DNA from: CALARM01 sp964431735
GTDB lineage: Bacteria; Vulcanimicrobiota; SpSt-956; JAKJGF01
DNA length: 55,624 nt
Direction: 5' to 3'
NCBI GenBank assembly: GCA_964431735.1
Contig: CAYSLJ010000020.1
Coordinates: forward strand, 1-55,624
Positions 8,572-17,756 of the stretch are shown piece after piece. The notes under the pieces are model-generated. The model was not told the DNA's origin and did no database searches. It saw only the letters and a program-made list of their open reading frames with translations. How positions within the stretch are numbered: the stretch's first letter is position 1; every line of letters begins with the position of its first letter. Position numbers and translations under genes: made by a program.

Positions 8572-9038
8572 AAACCATAAAAGTTAAAGTAAATGATACA
8601 TGTTATACAAAAGATGTTCCGGAACACAGAACACTCCTGGAATTTTTGAGGCACGATCTTTTTCTTACAGGCACAAAAGAAGGATGCGGAGCGGGAGAAT
8701 GCGGAGCCTGCACCGTTATTCTTGACGGAAGAACCGTAAATGCCTGTCTTGTCCTTGCCGCAGAATGTGACGGCTCAGTTATAAGAACCATTGAAGGCGA
8801 ATCTTCTGATGGAAAATTTTCTCCTCTTCAGGAGGCCTTTCATCATCATCATGCAGTTCAGTGCGGTTTCTGCACACCCGGTATGATAATGTCAGCCAGG
8901 GCACTTCTGGAGAGAAACCCTCACCCTTCGGAAGAAGATGTTAAAGAAGCGATTGAAGGTAATTTCTGCAGATGTACAGGTTATAAACAGATTGTGGAAG
9001 CCATAATGGAAGTTTCGGAAGGGAAAGGAGTGGAATAA
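8568..9038 (+). CDS. Xanthine dehydrogenase family, 2Fe-2S subunit
   Basis: The 156-aa small subunit with two iron-sulfur clusters. The N-terminal ferredoxin-like cluster uses C40, C45, C48 and C60 (GCGAGECGACTVILDGRTVNAC). The C-terminal helical cluster uses C99, C102, C134 and C136 (QCGFCTPG ... NFCRCTGY). All eight ligands are present and the length is standard. It ends one base before the large-subunit ATG, implying translational coupling. Confidence 0.92.
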   Translation: MKTIKVKVNDTCYTKDVPEHRTLLEFLRHDLFLTGTKEGCGAGECGACTVILDGRTVNACLVLAAECDGSVIRTIEGESSDGKFSPLQEAFHHHHAVQCGFCTPGMIMSARALLERNPHPSEEDVKEAIEGNFCRCTGYKQIVEAIMEVSEGKGVE

Positions 9039-9039
9039 A

Positions 9040-11391
9040 ATGACAGGACAGGAATATAAATATATAGGCAAAGGGCCAGACAGGGTAGATTCTTTTGAGA
9101 AATTAACAGGTGAAGCACTCTTTGTTTCCGATATGTTTATTCAGGGCATGTTGTTTGCAAAGGTCAAACCAAGCCCCTGTGCATCGGCAAAAATAAAGAA
9201 AATAGATACTTCCAAAGCAAAAGCTTTGCCCGGGGTAAGAGCGGTTCTTACAGGTGAAGATCTTGACTACAGAGTCGGTCTTTACATTGTAGATAAATAT
9301 ATACTCGCAAGAGGCACTGTAAGATATCAGGGAGAAGGCTTAGCGGCAGTTGCGGCAGATACGGAAGATATAGCAAGGGAAGCCATAGATTTAATAGAAG
9401 TGGAATATGAAGAAATTGAACCGGTTCTTGACGTGAAAAGAGCCCTCCGGGAAGACAGTCCTCTTGTACATCCCGAACTGGGTAAATATAAATATATAGA
9501 AGCGGTTTTCTCTCCGAAGCCCGGAACCAATATTGTCCACAATCAGAAAATAAGAAAAGGAGATATTAATAAAGGTTTTAAAGAATCGGATTTTATAGTG
9601 GAAAGAGAATATACCAATCCTTCTGTCCAGCATGTGCCCATGGAAACACATGTATCTGTTGCAAAGTGGGAAAAGGGCGATAAAGTAACTATATGGACCA
9701 GTGCCCAGTCGCCTTTTACCGTGAGAAATCTCTTCTGTTACTCCTTCGCCCTCCCTCATAACAATGTAAGAGTCATAGTCCCTTACGTTGGCGGCGGATT
9801 CGGAGGGAAAGCAGGTATTCATTTAGAACCTCTCTGTGCATGTCTATCGAGAGAAGCAGGGGGAAGACCTGTAAAGCTTCAGGCTTCAAGAGAAGAGGAA
9901 TTTAATCTGTTGCCATGCAGAAGCGGCCTTACGTATAAAATCAAGACAGGTGTAAAAAAATCAGGTAAGATTGTGGCACAGAAAATGGAAATGTTCTGGG
10001 ATGCGGGAGCCTATGCGGATTATGCGGTGAATGTCACCAGAGCATCAGGTTACTCGGGAGGGGGGCCATACGAAATTCCCAATGCCTGGCTTGATGCTTT
10101 TACGGTTTATACAAATAAAGTCTTCGGCACGGCCTACAGAGGCTTCGGCCATGTAGAATTTTTCTGGGGTCTTGAAAGACACATGGATTATGTGGCAGAT
10201 ACAATAGGACTCGACCCTGTGGAATTTCGAAAAATCAATGTATTAAAACCGGGGGCTGTAACCCTTACAGGTGAAGTGATAACAGAACATACGGGAGATG
10301 TGAAAAAATGTATAGAAGAGGCGGCTAAAGCCATAAATTACGGCACGAAAACAGAAGAAGAACAGGAGAGGGAAAAGAAAACAGGCAAAGTCATCGGTAA
10401 AGCAGTATGTGCTCTCCATAAAGCTCCTGCCATGCCTCCCTATACGGGAACAGTAGTAATTCTTAAAATGAATGAAGACGGCAGTGTCATAGCAAATCTT
10501 TCCCTTGTGGATTACGGCGCAGGAACCTATACGTCCATAGCCCAGATGATTGCGGAAGAATTATCTCTTCCCATTGAAAAGGTGAAAATTGCCTTTGAAT
10601 GTGATACGGACAGAGATCCCTATGACTGGCAGACAGTGGCGTCAAAAGGTCTTTTTCTGAGCGGTAATGCCGCAATACTTGCGGCAAGGGATATGGTAGA
10701 TAAAATGTATGATGTGGCTTCCCAGGTGCTGAGGGCAAGCAAATATGATCTCAGACATAAAGACGGTAAGGTTTATGTTGTCCACAGGGAAAATGAATTT
10801 GTGACATATGAGCAGATGGCTATAGGTTATGCCTATCCTGACGGTAAAGGTATAGGAGGCCCGATTGTAGGAGTAGGAAGATATGTGGCACAGGGGCTTA
10901 CCAATTTGGATAAGGAAACTGGCCAGGGAAATCCTGCTCTTGACTGGACTTACGGCGCTCACGGTATTGTTCTGGAAATAGATAAAGAAACGGGAGAATT
11001 TGATGTTATAAAGATTGCTTCTTCTTTCGATGTAGGTAAGGTGATAAATGAAAAGGCGGTAAGAGGCCAGTGTATAGGAGGCATGCTTCAGGGACTGGGA
11101 ACTGCCATATGTGAAGGTTATATTTATGATAAAAAAGGAAAACTCTTAAATAATTCCTTTACAGACAATAAAATACCTACAGTGAGAGATATGCCTGAAG
11201 AAATAATTGTCATACCGGTGGAGACTCCGCAGCTGGACGGCCCCTTCGGCGCAAGAGGTGTGGGAGAACACCCCATGATAAGTGTTGCTCCTGCAGTCGG
11301 GAATGCCCTTAAGAATGCCCTGGGGATTCAGCTTACCCATATGCCTATCAGAGCTGAAGACGTATGGAGAGCACTCAGGGAAAAAAAATAA
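9040..11391 (+). CDS. Xanthine dehydrogenase family, molybdopterin-binding subunit
   Basis: The 783-aa catalytic subunit hydroxylates an aldehyde, purine or other heterocycle at a molybdopterin centre. VGGGFGGK and TAYRGFGHVEFFWGLERHMDYVA are cofactor-binding segments, and E743 in GARGVGEHPMISVAPAVGNAL is the catalytic glutamate. The Cys-Ser-Phe-Arg loop of CO dehydrogenase is absent, so it is not CoxL. The substrate cannot be assigned. No XdhC-like maturation factor or cofactor-synthesis gene is in the window. Confidence 0.88.
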   Translation: MTGQEYKYIGKGPDRVDSFEKLTGEALFVSDMFIQGMLFAKVKPSPCASAKIKKIDTSKAKALPGVRAVLTGEDLDYRVGLYIVDKYILARGTVRYQGEGLAAVAADTEDIAREAIDLIEVEYEEIEPVLDVKRALREDSPLVHPELGKYKYIEAVFSPKPGTNIVHNQKIRKGDINKGFKESDFIVEREYTNPSVQHVPMETHVSVAKWEKGDKVTIWTSAQSPFTVRNLFCYSFALPHNNVRVIVPYVGGGFGGKAGIHLEPLCACLSREAGGRPVKLQASREEEFNLLPCRSGLTYKIKTGVKKSGKIVAQKMEMFWDAGAYADYAVNVTRASGYSGGGPYEIPNAWLDAFTVYTNKVFGTAYRGFGHVEFFWGLERHMDYVADTIGLDPVEFRKINVLKPGAVTLTGEVITEHTGDVKKCIEEAAKAINYGTKTEEEQEREKKTGKVIGKAVCALHKAPAMPPYTGTVVILKMNEDGSVIANLSLVDYGAGTYTSIAQMIAEELSLPIEKVKIAFECDTDRDPYDWQTVASKGLFLSGNAAILAARDMVDKMYDVASQVLRASKYDLRHKDGKVYVVHRENEFVTYEQMAIGYAYPDGKGIGGPIVGVGRYVAQGLTNLDKETGQGNPALDWTYGAHGIVLEIDKETGEFDVIKIASSFDVGKVINEKAVRGQCIGGMLQGLGTAICEGYIYDKKGKLLNNSFTDNKIPTVRDMPEEIIVIPVETPQLDGPFGARGVGEHPMISVAPAVGNALKNALGIQLTHMPIRAEDVWRALREKK

Positions 11392-11396
11392 TCTTT

Positions 11397-11425
11397 GCAG
11401 TGAACAGGCATTGCCTGTTCACTGC
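11397..11425. terminator. Bidirectional hairpin between convergent genes
   Basis: GCAGTGAACAGGCA (11397-11410) is the inverse complement of TGCCTGTTCACTGC (11412-11425), a 14-bp perfect stem with almost no loop. It overlaps the stop codon of the minus-strand gene and closes the xdh operon. There is no U-run. Confidence 0.6.
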
Positions 11426-12210
11426 ATTACAGTGAATAAATATTCTGCAGATATGAGATTATTATGCCAGTGTTCTATTATGAAATTTCCTGTATAATTT
11501 TTTTCTTCCAGACACCGGAGCACGCCATGAAAATTTATATTTCCTTCTCCCATTGTCATATGGTTGTCTCTTTCCCCGACGTTATCATGAAGATGAATAT
11601 TTAATATTTTTATGTATTCAGGCAGAGATTTCAGATAATTTACAGGGTTACCGTATATATTTGCATGACCTGCATCATAGGTCAGTCCTGTATTAGAATA
11701 ATCGGGAAAATAGCTTAATATATTGATTATATCGGATGGAGAGTGAAATGTTTCACTTTCTTTGTAATTTTCCAGTCCTATAAATATTCCTTTTTCTTTT
11801 GCGAGAGAGAATATGTTTTTATATATATTCATATCTTTTTTTTGAGGGTGAATTGTAAGAATTTTACTTCCTGTTTCTATAGTAAAAATAAGAGTTTCTC
11901 TTAAAATTTCTTCCCATGGTTCTATCCTTTCTATGGGGGCATGAACCTGTAAAAAAAGATTATGTTTTTGAGATGTTTTTTTTATATGTTCTCTTAAATT
12001 TCTTTTAATATCCCATGGCCAGAAACCATCAAAAAGTATTTCAAATACTTTAAAGTCATGATTTATTGAGAAATTTATTTCTTCTTCAAGTAAAAGATTG
12101 TTGTGTTTACAGCTCTGCAGTCCTGTTCTGTTTTTTATGTTCTTCATCATTATTTGCCGTAAGCCCCCTCTTTTGTTTTGATAAACCGGTTGAACAATAA
12201 TTCTTTTCAT
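11419..12210 (-). CDS. Sugar phosphate isomerase/epimerase-like TIM-barrel protein
   Basis: A 263-aa protein of the xylose-isomerase-like TIM-barrel (AP endonuclease 2) superfamily. VHAPIE, TIHPQ, GLENY, TYDAGHANIYG and NIHLHDNVGERDNHMTMGEG hold the usual metal-binding His, Glu and Asp set. Substrate and pathway unknown. Two starts are possible: ATG 12210, with AAAGGG upstream, or the ATG pair at about 12150, which gives a more typical N terminus beginning just before KNRTGLQSCKHN and has GAGGGGG about 15 bp upstream. It stands alone. Confidence 0.7.
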   Translation of the reverse strand: MKRIIVQPVYQNKRGGLRQIMMKNIKNRTGLQSCKHNNLLLEEEINFSINHDFKVFEILFDGFWPWDIKRNLREHIKKTSQKHNLFLQVHAPIERIEPWEEILRETLIFTIETGSKILTIHPQKKDMNIYKNIFSLAKEKGIFIGLENYKESETFHSPSDIINILSYFPDYSNTGLTYDAGHANIYGNPVNYLKSLPEYIKILNIHLHDNVGERDNHMTMGEGNINFHGVLRCLEEKNYTGNFIIEHWHNNLISAEYLFTVMQ

Positions 12211-12388
12211 ATTCTTTTTTCCCTTTATTCCTTTTATAAAGTGATTATTTTGGAAGAAAATTAACTGAAAATATAATCAATGATACAGGAGAAAAAAAAA
12301 TATATATAGAATTATCTTTGTAAATAGTATGTGTTATAAGACAGGCAATATTATCCCGGAGAAATAATATTTATAAGGAGTGTTAATT

Positions 12389-12955
12389 ATGAAAAAGATT
12401 CTTATTATAACCGGTCTTGTTCTGGTTCTGGGAGCAGCAGGAGGACTTCTTTATTTCTGGCATTATACTTCTACGCCACAGTATTCTGTCATAACGATTT
12501 TGAGGAGTATAAAAAGTCATGACTGGGAGAAATTTCAAAAATATGTCGATACCGACTCTCTCTGTGAAAGTCTTATAGATGACGTGTCCGAATTTTTTAC
12601 AGAAAAACTTGAAAAATCCGGGTCAGGTGGGATTTTTGGAAAAATTCTGAATAAAGGCCTTGGAGAAGCTTTAAAGCCGAAAATTAAAGAAAAATTTAAA
12701 GAAGGATTACAGCAATTTGTAGAATCGTCTGACAGAGAAAATGAAAGAAGTGGAGAACTCAGAAAAAAGCTCCTTATGAATTCATCCATAACATGTCTGG
12801 AAAATGAAGGAAAGATTGCAGTCGTGGCACTCAATATAGATGACGGAAGTAAAGAAGTTACAGTAAAATTGAAAATGAGAAAGTATGAAAACCACTGGCA
12901 GCTTATTGAGATTTTAAATCCGGGAGATATAGTGAAAGACGTGATTAAGAAGTGA
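12389..12955 (+). CDS. DUF2939-type membrane-anchored protein
   Basis: 188 aa. Residues 3-24 form one uncleaved hydrophobic helix. The following PQYSVITILRSIKSHDWEKFQKYVD is the hallmark of DUF2939 proteins, whose function is unknown. Residues 60-120 are highly charged and helical; a beta-rich C-terminal part (KIAVVALNIDDGSKEVTVKLKMRKYENHWQLIEI) resembles small lumazine/NTF2-like accessory domains. ATG 12389 is chosen because AAGGAG lies 9 bp upstream. The product should face the periplasm or cell exterior. Confidence 0.65.
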   Translation: MKKILIITGLVLVLGAAGGLLYFWHYTSTPQYSVITILRSIKSHDWEKFQKYVDTDSLCESLIDDVSEFFTEKLEKSGSGGIFGKILNKGLGEALKPKIKEKFKEGLQQFVESSDRENERSGELRKKLLMNSSITCLENEGKIAVVALNIDDGSKEVTVKLKMRKYENHWQLIEILNPGDIVKDVIKK

Positions 12956-13070
12956 GTAGTGAGTAGTGAGTAGTGAAAAGTAGGGTTGAACCACTGTGTT
13001 CGCCCTGTAACCGGTGAAAACACGCATCACGAACCACCCGTCACGCGTCACGCGTTACGCGTCACGATTC
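12956..13070 (+). mobile_element. Composite heptad element, copy I
   Basis: Overlapping the stop of the DUF2939 gene are four AGTGAGT units, then a degraded core (GTAGGGTTGAACCACTGTG ... CCGGTGAAAACACG), then CATCACGAACCACCCG and a TCACGCG/TTACGCG array ending TCACGATT. The same order occurs at 21419, 24600 (inverted), 44300 and 52556. Its end lies about 20 bp before the next start codon. Confidence 0.65.
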
Positions 13071-13091
13071 TAAAGACTGGAGATATTACAA

Positions 13092-14216
13092 ATGGAAACT
13101 CTCATATATTTAGATTATAATGCTACAACACCTCATGACACCGAGGTTATTTCTGCTATGAAACCATACCTGGAAGAATACTTCGGCAACCCTTCCAGTT
13201 CCCATGTTTATGGACTTAAGACCAGAGATGCAGTGGAACAGGCAAGATGTCAGGTTGCGTCTTTCCTGAACTGCAGCCCTTCCGAGATTGTCTTTACAAG
13301 CGGAGGAACTGAATCTAATAATTATGCCATAAAAGGTATTGCTTTTGCTCACAGGCATAAAGGAAATCATATAATTACTACAGTAATAGAACATCCTGCA
13401 GTCCTTGAAGTATGCAGATTCCTTGAAAAACACGGGTTTTTTGTTACTTATCTGCCTGTTGACGAATATGGCCTCGTAAGTCCTCTGGAACTTGAAAAAG
13501 CTGTAACAGATAAAACAATTCTTGTTACTGTTATGCATGCCAGTAATGAAGTAGGAACAGTTCAGCCAGTTGAAGAAATTTCTGCTATTGCAAAAAAGAA
13601 AGGCATTGTATTTCATACAGATGCCGCCCAGTCTGCAGGGAAAATTTCTATCGATGTAAAAGAACTCGGCGTAGAGCTTTTATCTATAGCAGGACATAAA
13701 TTATATGCCCCTAAAGGTATCGGAGTTCTTTATATAAAAGACGGTATTAAACCTGAAAAATTTATCCATGGTGCAGGCCATGAAGGAGGAAGAAGGGCGG
13801 GGACGGAAAATGTCCTTGAAATAGTCGGTCTGGGGAAAGCCTGTGAAATTGCCGGAAGAGATCTCAGAAAAAACAGTGAACATATGAAGAACATGAGAGA
13901 CAGACTTCATAATGGTTTAGAACAAAGAATTGAAAATATAAAACTTAACGGCCATCGTGAAAAAAGACTTCCCAATACATTGAGCCTGAGTTTTAGATAC
14001 ATAAATTCATCAGAACTTATTCAGAACCTGAATGATAAACTGGCAGTTTCGGCAGGTGCTGCATGCCACACAGGAAAAATTTCTTATGTTCTGGAAGCAA
14101 TGAATATTCCTCCTGAATGGTCCCGGGGAACTGTAAGGTTTTCTACCGGAAAAATGACTGAAGAAATTGATATCGACAGAGCAGTATATATGATTTCTTC
14201 AATTATCATAAGTTAG
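13092..14216 (+). CDS. Cysteine desulfurase / selenocysteine-lyase-like PLP enzyme
   Basis: A 374-aa class V aminotransferase-fold enzyme that releases sulfur (or selenium) from cysteine (or selenocysteine). YLDYNATTP opens the protein, K203 in AGHKLYAPKG binds PLP, and C325 in SAGAACHTG is the acceptor cysteine. VEHPAVLE-like and VTVMHASNEVGTVQPVEEIS segments and the GAACH active loop are closer to SCLY-type lyases than to IscS (SSGSACTS). No iscU, suf, selD or selA gene is adjacent, so the sulfur acceptor is unknown. A composite repeat lies directly upstream. Confidence 0.82.
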   Translation: METLIYLDYNATTPHDTEVISAMKPYLEEYFGNPSSSHVYGLKTRDAVEQARCQVASFLNCSPSEIVFTSGGTESNNYAIKGIAFAHRHKGNHIITTVIEHPAVLEVCRFLEKHGFFVTYLPVDEYGLVSPLELEKAVTDKTILVTVMHASNEVGTVQPVEEISAIAKKKGIVFHTDAAQSAGKISIDVKELGVELLSIAGHKLYAPKGIGVLYIKDGIKPEKFIHGAGHEGGRRAGTENVLEIVGLGKACEIAGRDLRKNSEHMKNMRDRLHNGLEQRIENIKLNGHREKRLPNTLSLSFRYINSSELIQNLNDKLAVSAGAACHTGKISYVLEAMNIPPEWSRGTVRFSTGKMTEEIDIDRAVYMISSIIIS

Positions 14217-14250
14217 ATTTCTATTCTATTACATAAAGAAAATAATCTCT

Positions 14251-14877
14251 TTATTTTACTTCTATATAATTACAGATGTAATCAACCAGTATATCTCCTC
14301 TTGCCATAAGTCTTTTTGTCTGTATTTTTGCAAGATTGAAACTCAGTTCGGCATGTTGGGACAGCATATGTAAGAAATTTTCTTTGGAAATCATATATAA
14401 TTCTGCGCTATCAGAAGATACTATGGCAGAAAGGGTTCTTTGTGTATCCAGAACAATACCTGTTTCTCCGAATAGATCTCCCTTGCCGAGATTGGCAATC
14501 TCAATCTTTTCTTTTTTCCCCATCTGAATCTCTTTATAAAGTGTTACTCTTCCGGATTTTATTATATAAAGTTCTTCCGCTCTGTCTCCTTCTTTAAAGA
14601 GAACTTTTCCGTTTTTAAATTTCTTTAATTTTATTTTCTGATCCAGCTTTTCTATCTGCTGTATATCAAATACGCTGAAGAGGGGGATTAATTTTATAAT
14701 TTCTGCTTTTGTTCTTTTCTGTTCCAGTTCTTCTTTTGTCTCCAGGTCTTCTATGGGAGACGAATCCGTATAGGAGTGTACTATAGAGTATATATCATTG
14801 AAGACCTTGTGACCTATCATATAGCCTTTAAAAAGCCTTTCAGGTTCTTTGTTTACCGTATTTTTCTTTACATCCAT
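14251..14877 (-). CDS. Cyclic-nucleotide-binding domain protein
   Basis: A 208-aa cytoplasmic sensor or regulatory protein. Residues ~60-180 form a CRP-type cNMP-binding beta-roll (LFSVFDIQQIEKL, KKFKNGKVLFKEGDRAEELYIIKSGRVTLYK, GDLFGETGIVLDTQRTLSAIVSS). The phosphate-binding cassette reads GETGIVLDTQRT, with E and R present. No helix-turn-helix follows, so it is not a transcription factor of the CRP type. The N-terminal ~55 residues have no recognised fold. Confidence 0.75.
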   Translation of the reverse strand: MDVKKNTVNKEPERLFKGYMIGHKVFNDIYSIVHSYTDSSPIEDLETKEELEQKRTKAEIIKLIPLFSVFDIQQIEKLDQKIKLKKFKNGKVLFKEGDRAEELYIIKSGRVTLYKEIQMGKKEKIEIANLGKGDLFGETGIVLDTQRTLSAIVSSDSAELYMISKENFLHMLSQHAELSFNLAKIQTKRLMARGDILVDYICNYIEVK

Positions 14878-14900
14878 TTTATTTACCTCTTTCTATATTA

Positions 14901-15004
14901 TATTGATGAGATAAGCATAAATAATATATATGGTCTCGTGACGCGTAACGCGTAACCCGTGACGGGAGGAAAACGTTTATCACATGCTTATACTCAGGTC
15001 AGCA
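14901..15004. mobile_element. MITE-like element, copy C
   Basis: Same orientation as copy B: left arm ...AAGCATAAATAATATATATG, TCTCGTGACGCG heptads, GGGAGGAAAACG, then right arm CATGCTTATACTCAGGTCAG. The terminal bases have drifted (TTGATGAG and TCAGCAA). It separates two minus-strand genes. Confidence 0.6.
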
Positions 15005-15060
15005 ATTTACATTGTTTCTTGATACCTGAACCAGTAGCAATTTACCAATTTTTAAAAAAA

Positions 15061-16086
15061 CTATTTCCCTTCACTCTTGAGCATACATAAAGGATCTTCT
15101 GCCATATAATCGCCGGCCATGGCAAAAGCAAGTGCCCTGCATCCGGTACAATCCTTTATTTTACATCCAAGGCATTTACCCTTTAAATTTTTTCTATCTC
15201 TCAATTTTTTTAATACCTGGGAGTTATTCCATATATCATGGAGAGATTCTTTCAGTAAATTCCCGATTTTAAGGGGAAATCTCCTGCATGGAAAAACACT
15301 TCCGTCAGGCATGACTGCAATGCCGTCTGTTCCTACAATGCATGGAGAACCATATAGCTCAAATGCTCCATTCTCTTTTGTAACTCTGAAACCTTTATAT
15401 GGTATAAGAGGATAGATATCCTCTTCAATGCCTGTTTTATTTAATAAAATTTTTATTGTTTTTATCCAGTTTTCTAAAGATACTACCTGGCTGATTATTT
15501 TCCTGCCCTCTCCCCAGGGAATAAATCTTTCCACAATGAAATGTTTTATCTTATACTCTTCTATAAAATGAAACAGTTTTTCCACTTCCGAGACATTCTG
15601 CTCCATAATGGTAAACATAAGAGTTTTTTCGAAATTTTTTTCTTTCAATAAATTTATTGTTTTAATAAATTTCTCAAAATTTCCTTTACCTCGGAATTTT
15701 TCGAAAGTCTCTTTCTCAAAAGCTTCTGCTGAAATTTTTAATTTTGTATCGGGAAAATCTTTGAGAAAATTCAGAATTTCTTCATCCAGAAATAAGCCGT
15801 TTGTGATAATCCCCAGTTCTTTTACACAGAGATTTTTATAAAGATAACTGAAAAGTTCTTTCCAATCTTTATAGAGAAATGGTTCTCCTCCTGTTATATC
15901 TATTACCAGGTCTTTATTTTCTTCCTGCAGAAAGTTACTTATATTCAGGAACATTGCTTTCAAATCTTCCGGAGAACGGTCCTGATTTTTAGAAAAGTCG
16001 TCGTGATAACAGTGAATACATCTCAGATTACAGAGATTTGTAATGTGCCATTGAATGTGAAATGTGTCTTTCATAATGGAAGGCAT
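15061..16086 (-). CDS. Radical SAM/SPASM-domain protein
   Basis: A 341-aa iron-sulfur enzyme. C19, C23 and C26 (NLCNLRCIHCYHDD) bind the SAM-cleaving 4Fe-4S cluster, and ITGGEPFLY is the GGEP motif. The C-terminal SPASM region carries seven further cysteines (FPCRR, GKCLGCKIKDCTGCRALAFAMAGDYMAEDPLC) for auxiliary clusters. The CTGCRALAFAMAGDYMAEDPLC ending also occurs in AhbC/AhbD haem-synthesis enzymes and in peptide maturases, so the substrate may be a porphyrin or a peptide. hemB is present 14 kb away but no other haem gene is. The divergent 75-codon gene is a weak candidate partner. Confidence 0.78.
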   Translation of the reverse strand: MPSIMKDTFHIQWHITNLCNLRCIHCYHDDFSKNQDRSPEDLKAMFLNISNFLQEENKDLVIDITGGEPFLYKDWKELFSYLYKNLCVKELGIITNGLFLDEEILNFLKDFPDTKLKISAEAFEKETFEKFRGKGNFEKFIKTINLLKEKNFEKTLMFTIMEQNVSEVEKLFHFIEEYKIKHFIVERFIPWGEGRKIISQVVSLENWIKTIKILLNKTGIEEDIYPLIPYKGFRVTKENGAFELYGSPCIVGTDGIAVMPDGSVFPCRRFPLKIGNLLKESLHDIWNNSQVLKKLRDRKNLKGKCLGCKIKDCTGCRALAFAMAGDYMAEDPLCMLKSEGK

Positions 16087-16176
16087 TATAACAGGCTCTT
16101 CCCTGTAAGTCAGTTTAATATCTTACAAACAGGGATTTTTGAGATTTTTTGGATGACGGGATTTAGACGAAAAGAT

Positions 16177-16188
16177 TTATGCTATAAT
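16177..16188 (+). promoter_or_regulatory. Extended -10 promoter of the 75-aa gene
   Basis: TATGCTATAAT gives a TGnTATAAT extended -10 33 bp upstream of the start. The -35 region (GATTTA at 17 bp) is poor, as is common for extended -10 promoters. Confidence 0.5.
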
Positions 16189-16220
16189 CTATAGAAAAAA
16201 ATCACGAAAGGAATTTAATT

Positions 16221-16448
16221 ATGATTATAGATAAGAATAGATTACACTTTGATGGTGACTCGGGACAGTGGTATGATGATATGGATAATGAGAGTGCTTT
16301 AGATGTGCCTGTTACCATAAAAGGCATATGGAGATATGACGAGGAAAGGAAAGTATATTATATTCAGACCAGAGGGAAACAGAAGATATTTTTAGAAGTG
16401 AAAAAAGAAAAGATAATGTCTCCTGTCTGGAAAGAGAAAAAGTCATAA
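16221..16448 (+). CDS. Small acidic/basic protein of unknown function
   Basis: A 75-aa protein with a clear SD (AAAGGA, 9 bp before ATG 16221) and an extended -10 promoter. The N-terminal half is acidic (FDGDSGQWYDDMDNESALD); the C-terminal half is a beta-rich basic segment (IKGIWRYDEERKVYYIQTRGKQKIFLEVKKEK). It has no Cys, no signal peptide and no membrane helix. It is divergent from the radical SAM gene with a 134-bp shared promoter region. I do not recognise the family. Confidence 0.6.
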   Translation: MIIDKNRLHFDGDSGQWYDDMDNESALDVPVTIKGIWRYDEERKVYYIQTRGKQKIFLEVKKEKIMSPVWKEKKS

Positions 16449-16456
16449 GGTTTATA

Positions 16457-16490
16457 CGACGCGTCACGCGTCACGCGTCACGCGTCACGG
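16457..16490. repeat. TCACGCG heptad array between convergent genes
   Basis: Four near-perfect TCACGCG units without inversion lie between the 75-aa gene and the TIM-barrel gene. This is one of the purest arrays in the window and ends only a few bases from the minus-strand stop codon. Confidence 0.85.
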
Positions 16491-16493
16491 TTT

Positions 16494-17186
16494 TCACACC
16501 AGATTATCTATGGCTTCCCTGAATTTCTTTACAGCTTCATAGATTGTGTTCGCTTCTTTACCGGTAACTATGGCACCGATCATAATGCACTTTACCCCTG
16601 CCTGTTTTAGATATTTTATCTCTTCCGGTTTTATGGCAAGCTGTGTTGGAATTACTACAGGAATCCTGGCTTCTTCGCAGATCCATTGATAGAGAAGAAG
16701 ATCGCTCAATCTGAGTTCCCGTCCATAATTTTCCGGTGCCATAACAGAAGCTTCTACTATGTCTGCTCCCCAGTTCTTCAGATATGGCAGCAGTTTTAGA
16801 TCGGAATTATAACCCGGAGCATACATTCTTGCCATTTTCTTCGGAAGTTCTAACATAGAGGCAGGTATATTTTCTATATAGGTATCAAAAAAATCTATAC
16901 CCATATCATAAAGTTCCATCATTTCTTCTTTTGTGGCCACTTTACCGGCACCGGGTACTATACCTGCAGGTATTTTTACTGTATCCAGAATGGATTTAAT
17001 AGCATTTTTTTCCTCTTCAAAAGGGCCGAAATATGTTCCGCTTGCCCTGTGCTCTACATTTATGTGTATTTTTATCGCATCTGCCCCTGCCTCTTCTGCT
17101 GTTTTTGCGAGGTCTTTATCATTTTTCGGCAGACTCATTATAAGGGAAAAAGGTTTTGTCTTTATTATGTCAAGAAATTTGCTCAT
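16494..17186 (-). CDS. (beta/alpha)8 phosphate-binding barrel protein
   Basis: A 230-aa predicted TIM barrel. Repeating strand-turn units (FSLIMSLP, AGADAIKIHINVEH, IPAGIVPGAG, GIDFFDTYIENIP, GADIVEASVMAPENYG, IPVVIPTQ, GVKCIMIGAIVTGKEANT) cover a complete barrel, and the last GAIVTG loop is the usual phosphate-binding site. It recalls NanE, indole-glycerol-phosphate-synthase and thiazole-synthase relatives without matching any clearly. AAAGG precedes ATG 17186. Substrate unknown. Confidence 0.55.
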   Translation of the reverse strand: MSKFLDIIKTKPFSLIMSLPKNDKDLAKTAEEAGADAIKIHINVEHRASGTYFGPFEEEKNAIKSILDTVKIPAGIVPGAGKVATKEEMMELYDMGIDFFDTYIENIPASMLELPKKMARMYAPGYNSDLKLLPYLKNWGADIVEASVMAPENYGRELRLSDLLLYQWICEEARIPVVIPTQLAIKPEEIKYLKQAGVKCIMIGAIVTGKEANTIYEAVKKFREAIDNLV

Positions 17187-17307
17187 GATTTTTTTCCTTT
17201 CTATTAAATCTATATTTTTGCAGATTTCTTAAAAACAGTTGTAAATTTTAAATTTGAGGCTACTTGGTACCGTAACAGGTAAATTCGTAACCATTTATAA
17301 ATTATTT

Positions 17308-17364
17308 AGTGAGCAGTGAGTGGTGAGTAGTGAGTGGGTTTTAACTCACTATTCACTACTCACT
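17308..17364. terminator. Hairpin of facing AGTGAGT heptads
   Basis: The left arm (17315-17335) and right arm (17344-17364) are inverse complements at 19 of 21 positions, each made of AGTGAGT/AGTGGTG-type heptads. It lies downstream of the minus-strand pair 17412-19154. On the minus strand no long U-run follows. Confidence 0.5.
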
Positions 17365-17411
17365 ATTTATAGTTTTAAAAAAGTGCAGAAATTAAAGACG
17401 TTGAAATCTTT

Positions 17412-17708
17412 CTATTCGATAAGATTTACATGAAAATTAATTTTTCTGAGTAAATATGATATTTCTTTAAAATGGTCTTTTGTTCCGGGTTTTACCATTT
17501 CCAGGACAAATGCGCGGACACCATTTTTTATTACAGGTTTTCTTACGGTAAAAGGGACAGAGAATATTTCTTCAAGTTTTTCTTTAAGCTTCCAGTCCCT
17601 GGTTTTTATATAGGTATTCTGTCCGTCAAACTCTATTATGGCAGTTGGTTTTTCCTCTACAATTTTCTCTTTTGTATTGGTTTTAAAGTTTTTCAGTATT
17701 ATTTTCAC
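17412..17708 (-). CDS. Hypothetical 98-aa protein
   Basis: A short basic protein without signal peptide, membrane helix or cysteines. It has two halves: a beta-rich part (TAIIEFDGQNTYIKTRDW) and an alpha/beta part (FVLEMVKPGTKDHFKEISYLLRKINFHVNLIE). It follows the degenerate lethal-factor-like gene by 48 bp on the same strand, so the two are probably co-transcribed. Family not recognised. Confidence 0.55.
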   Translation of the reverse strand: MKIILKNFKTNTKEKIVEEKPTAIIEFDGQNTYIKTRDWKLKEKLEEIFSVPFTVRKPVIKNGVRAFVLEMVKPGTKDHFKEISYLLRKINFHVNLIE

Positions 17709-17756
17709 AAATCGGACCTCTGGATAACGAATTCAGTCTTAATGTTTAACCCTGTA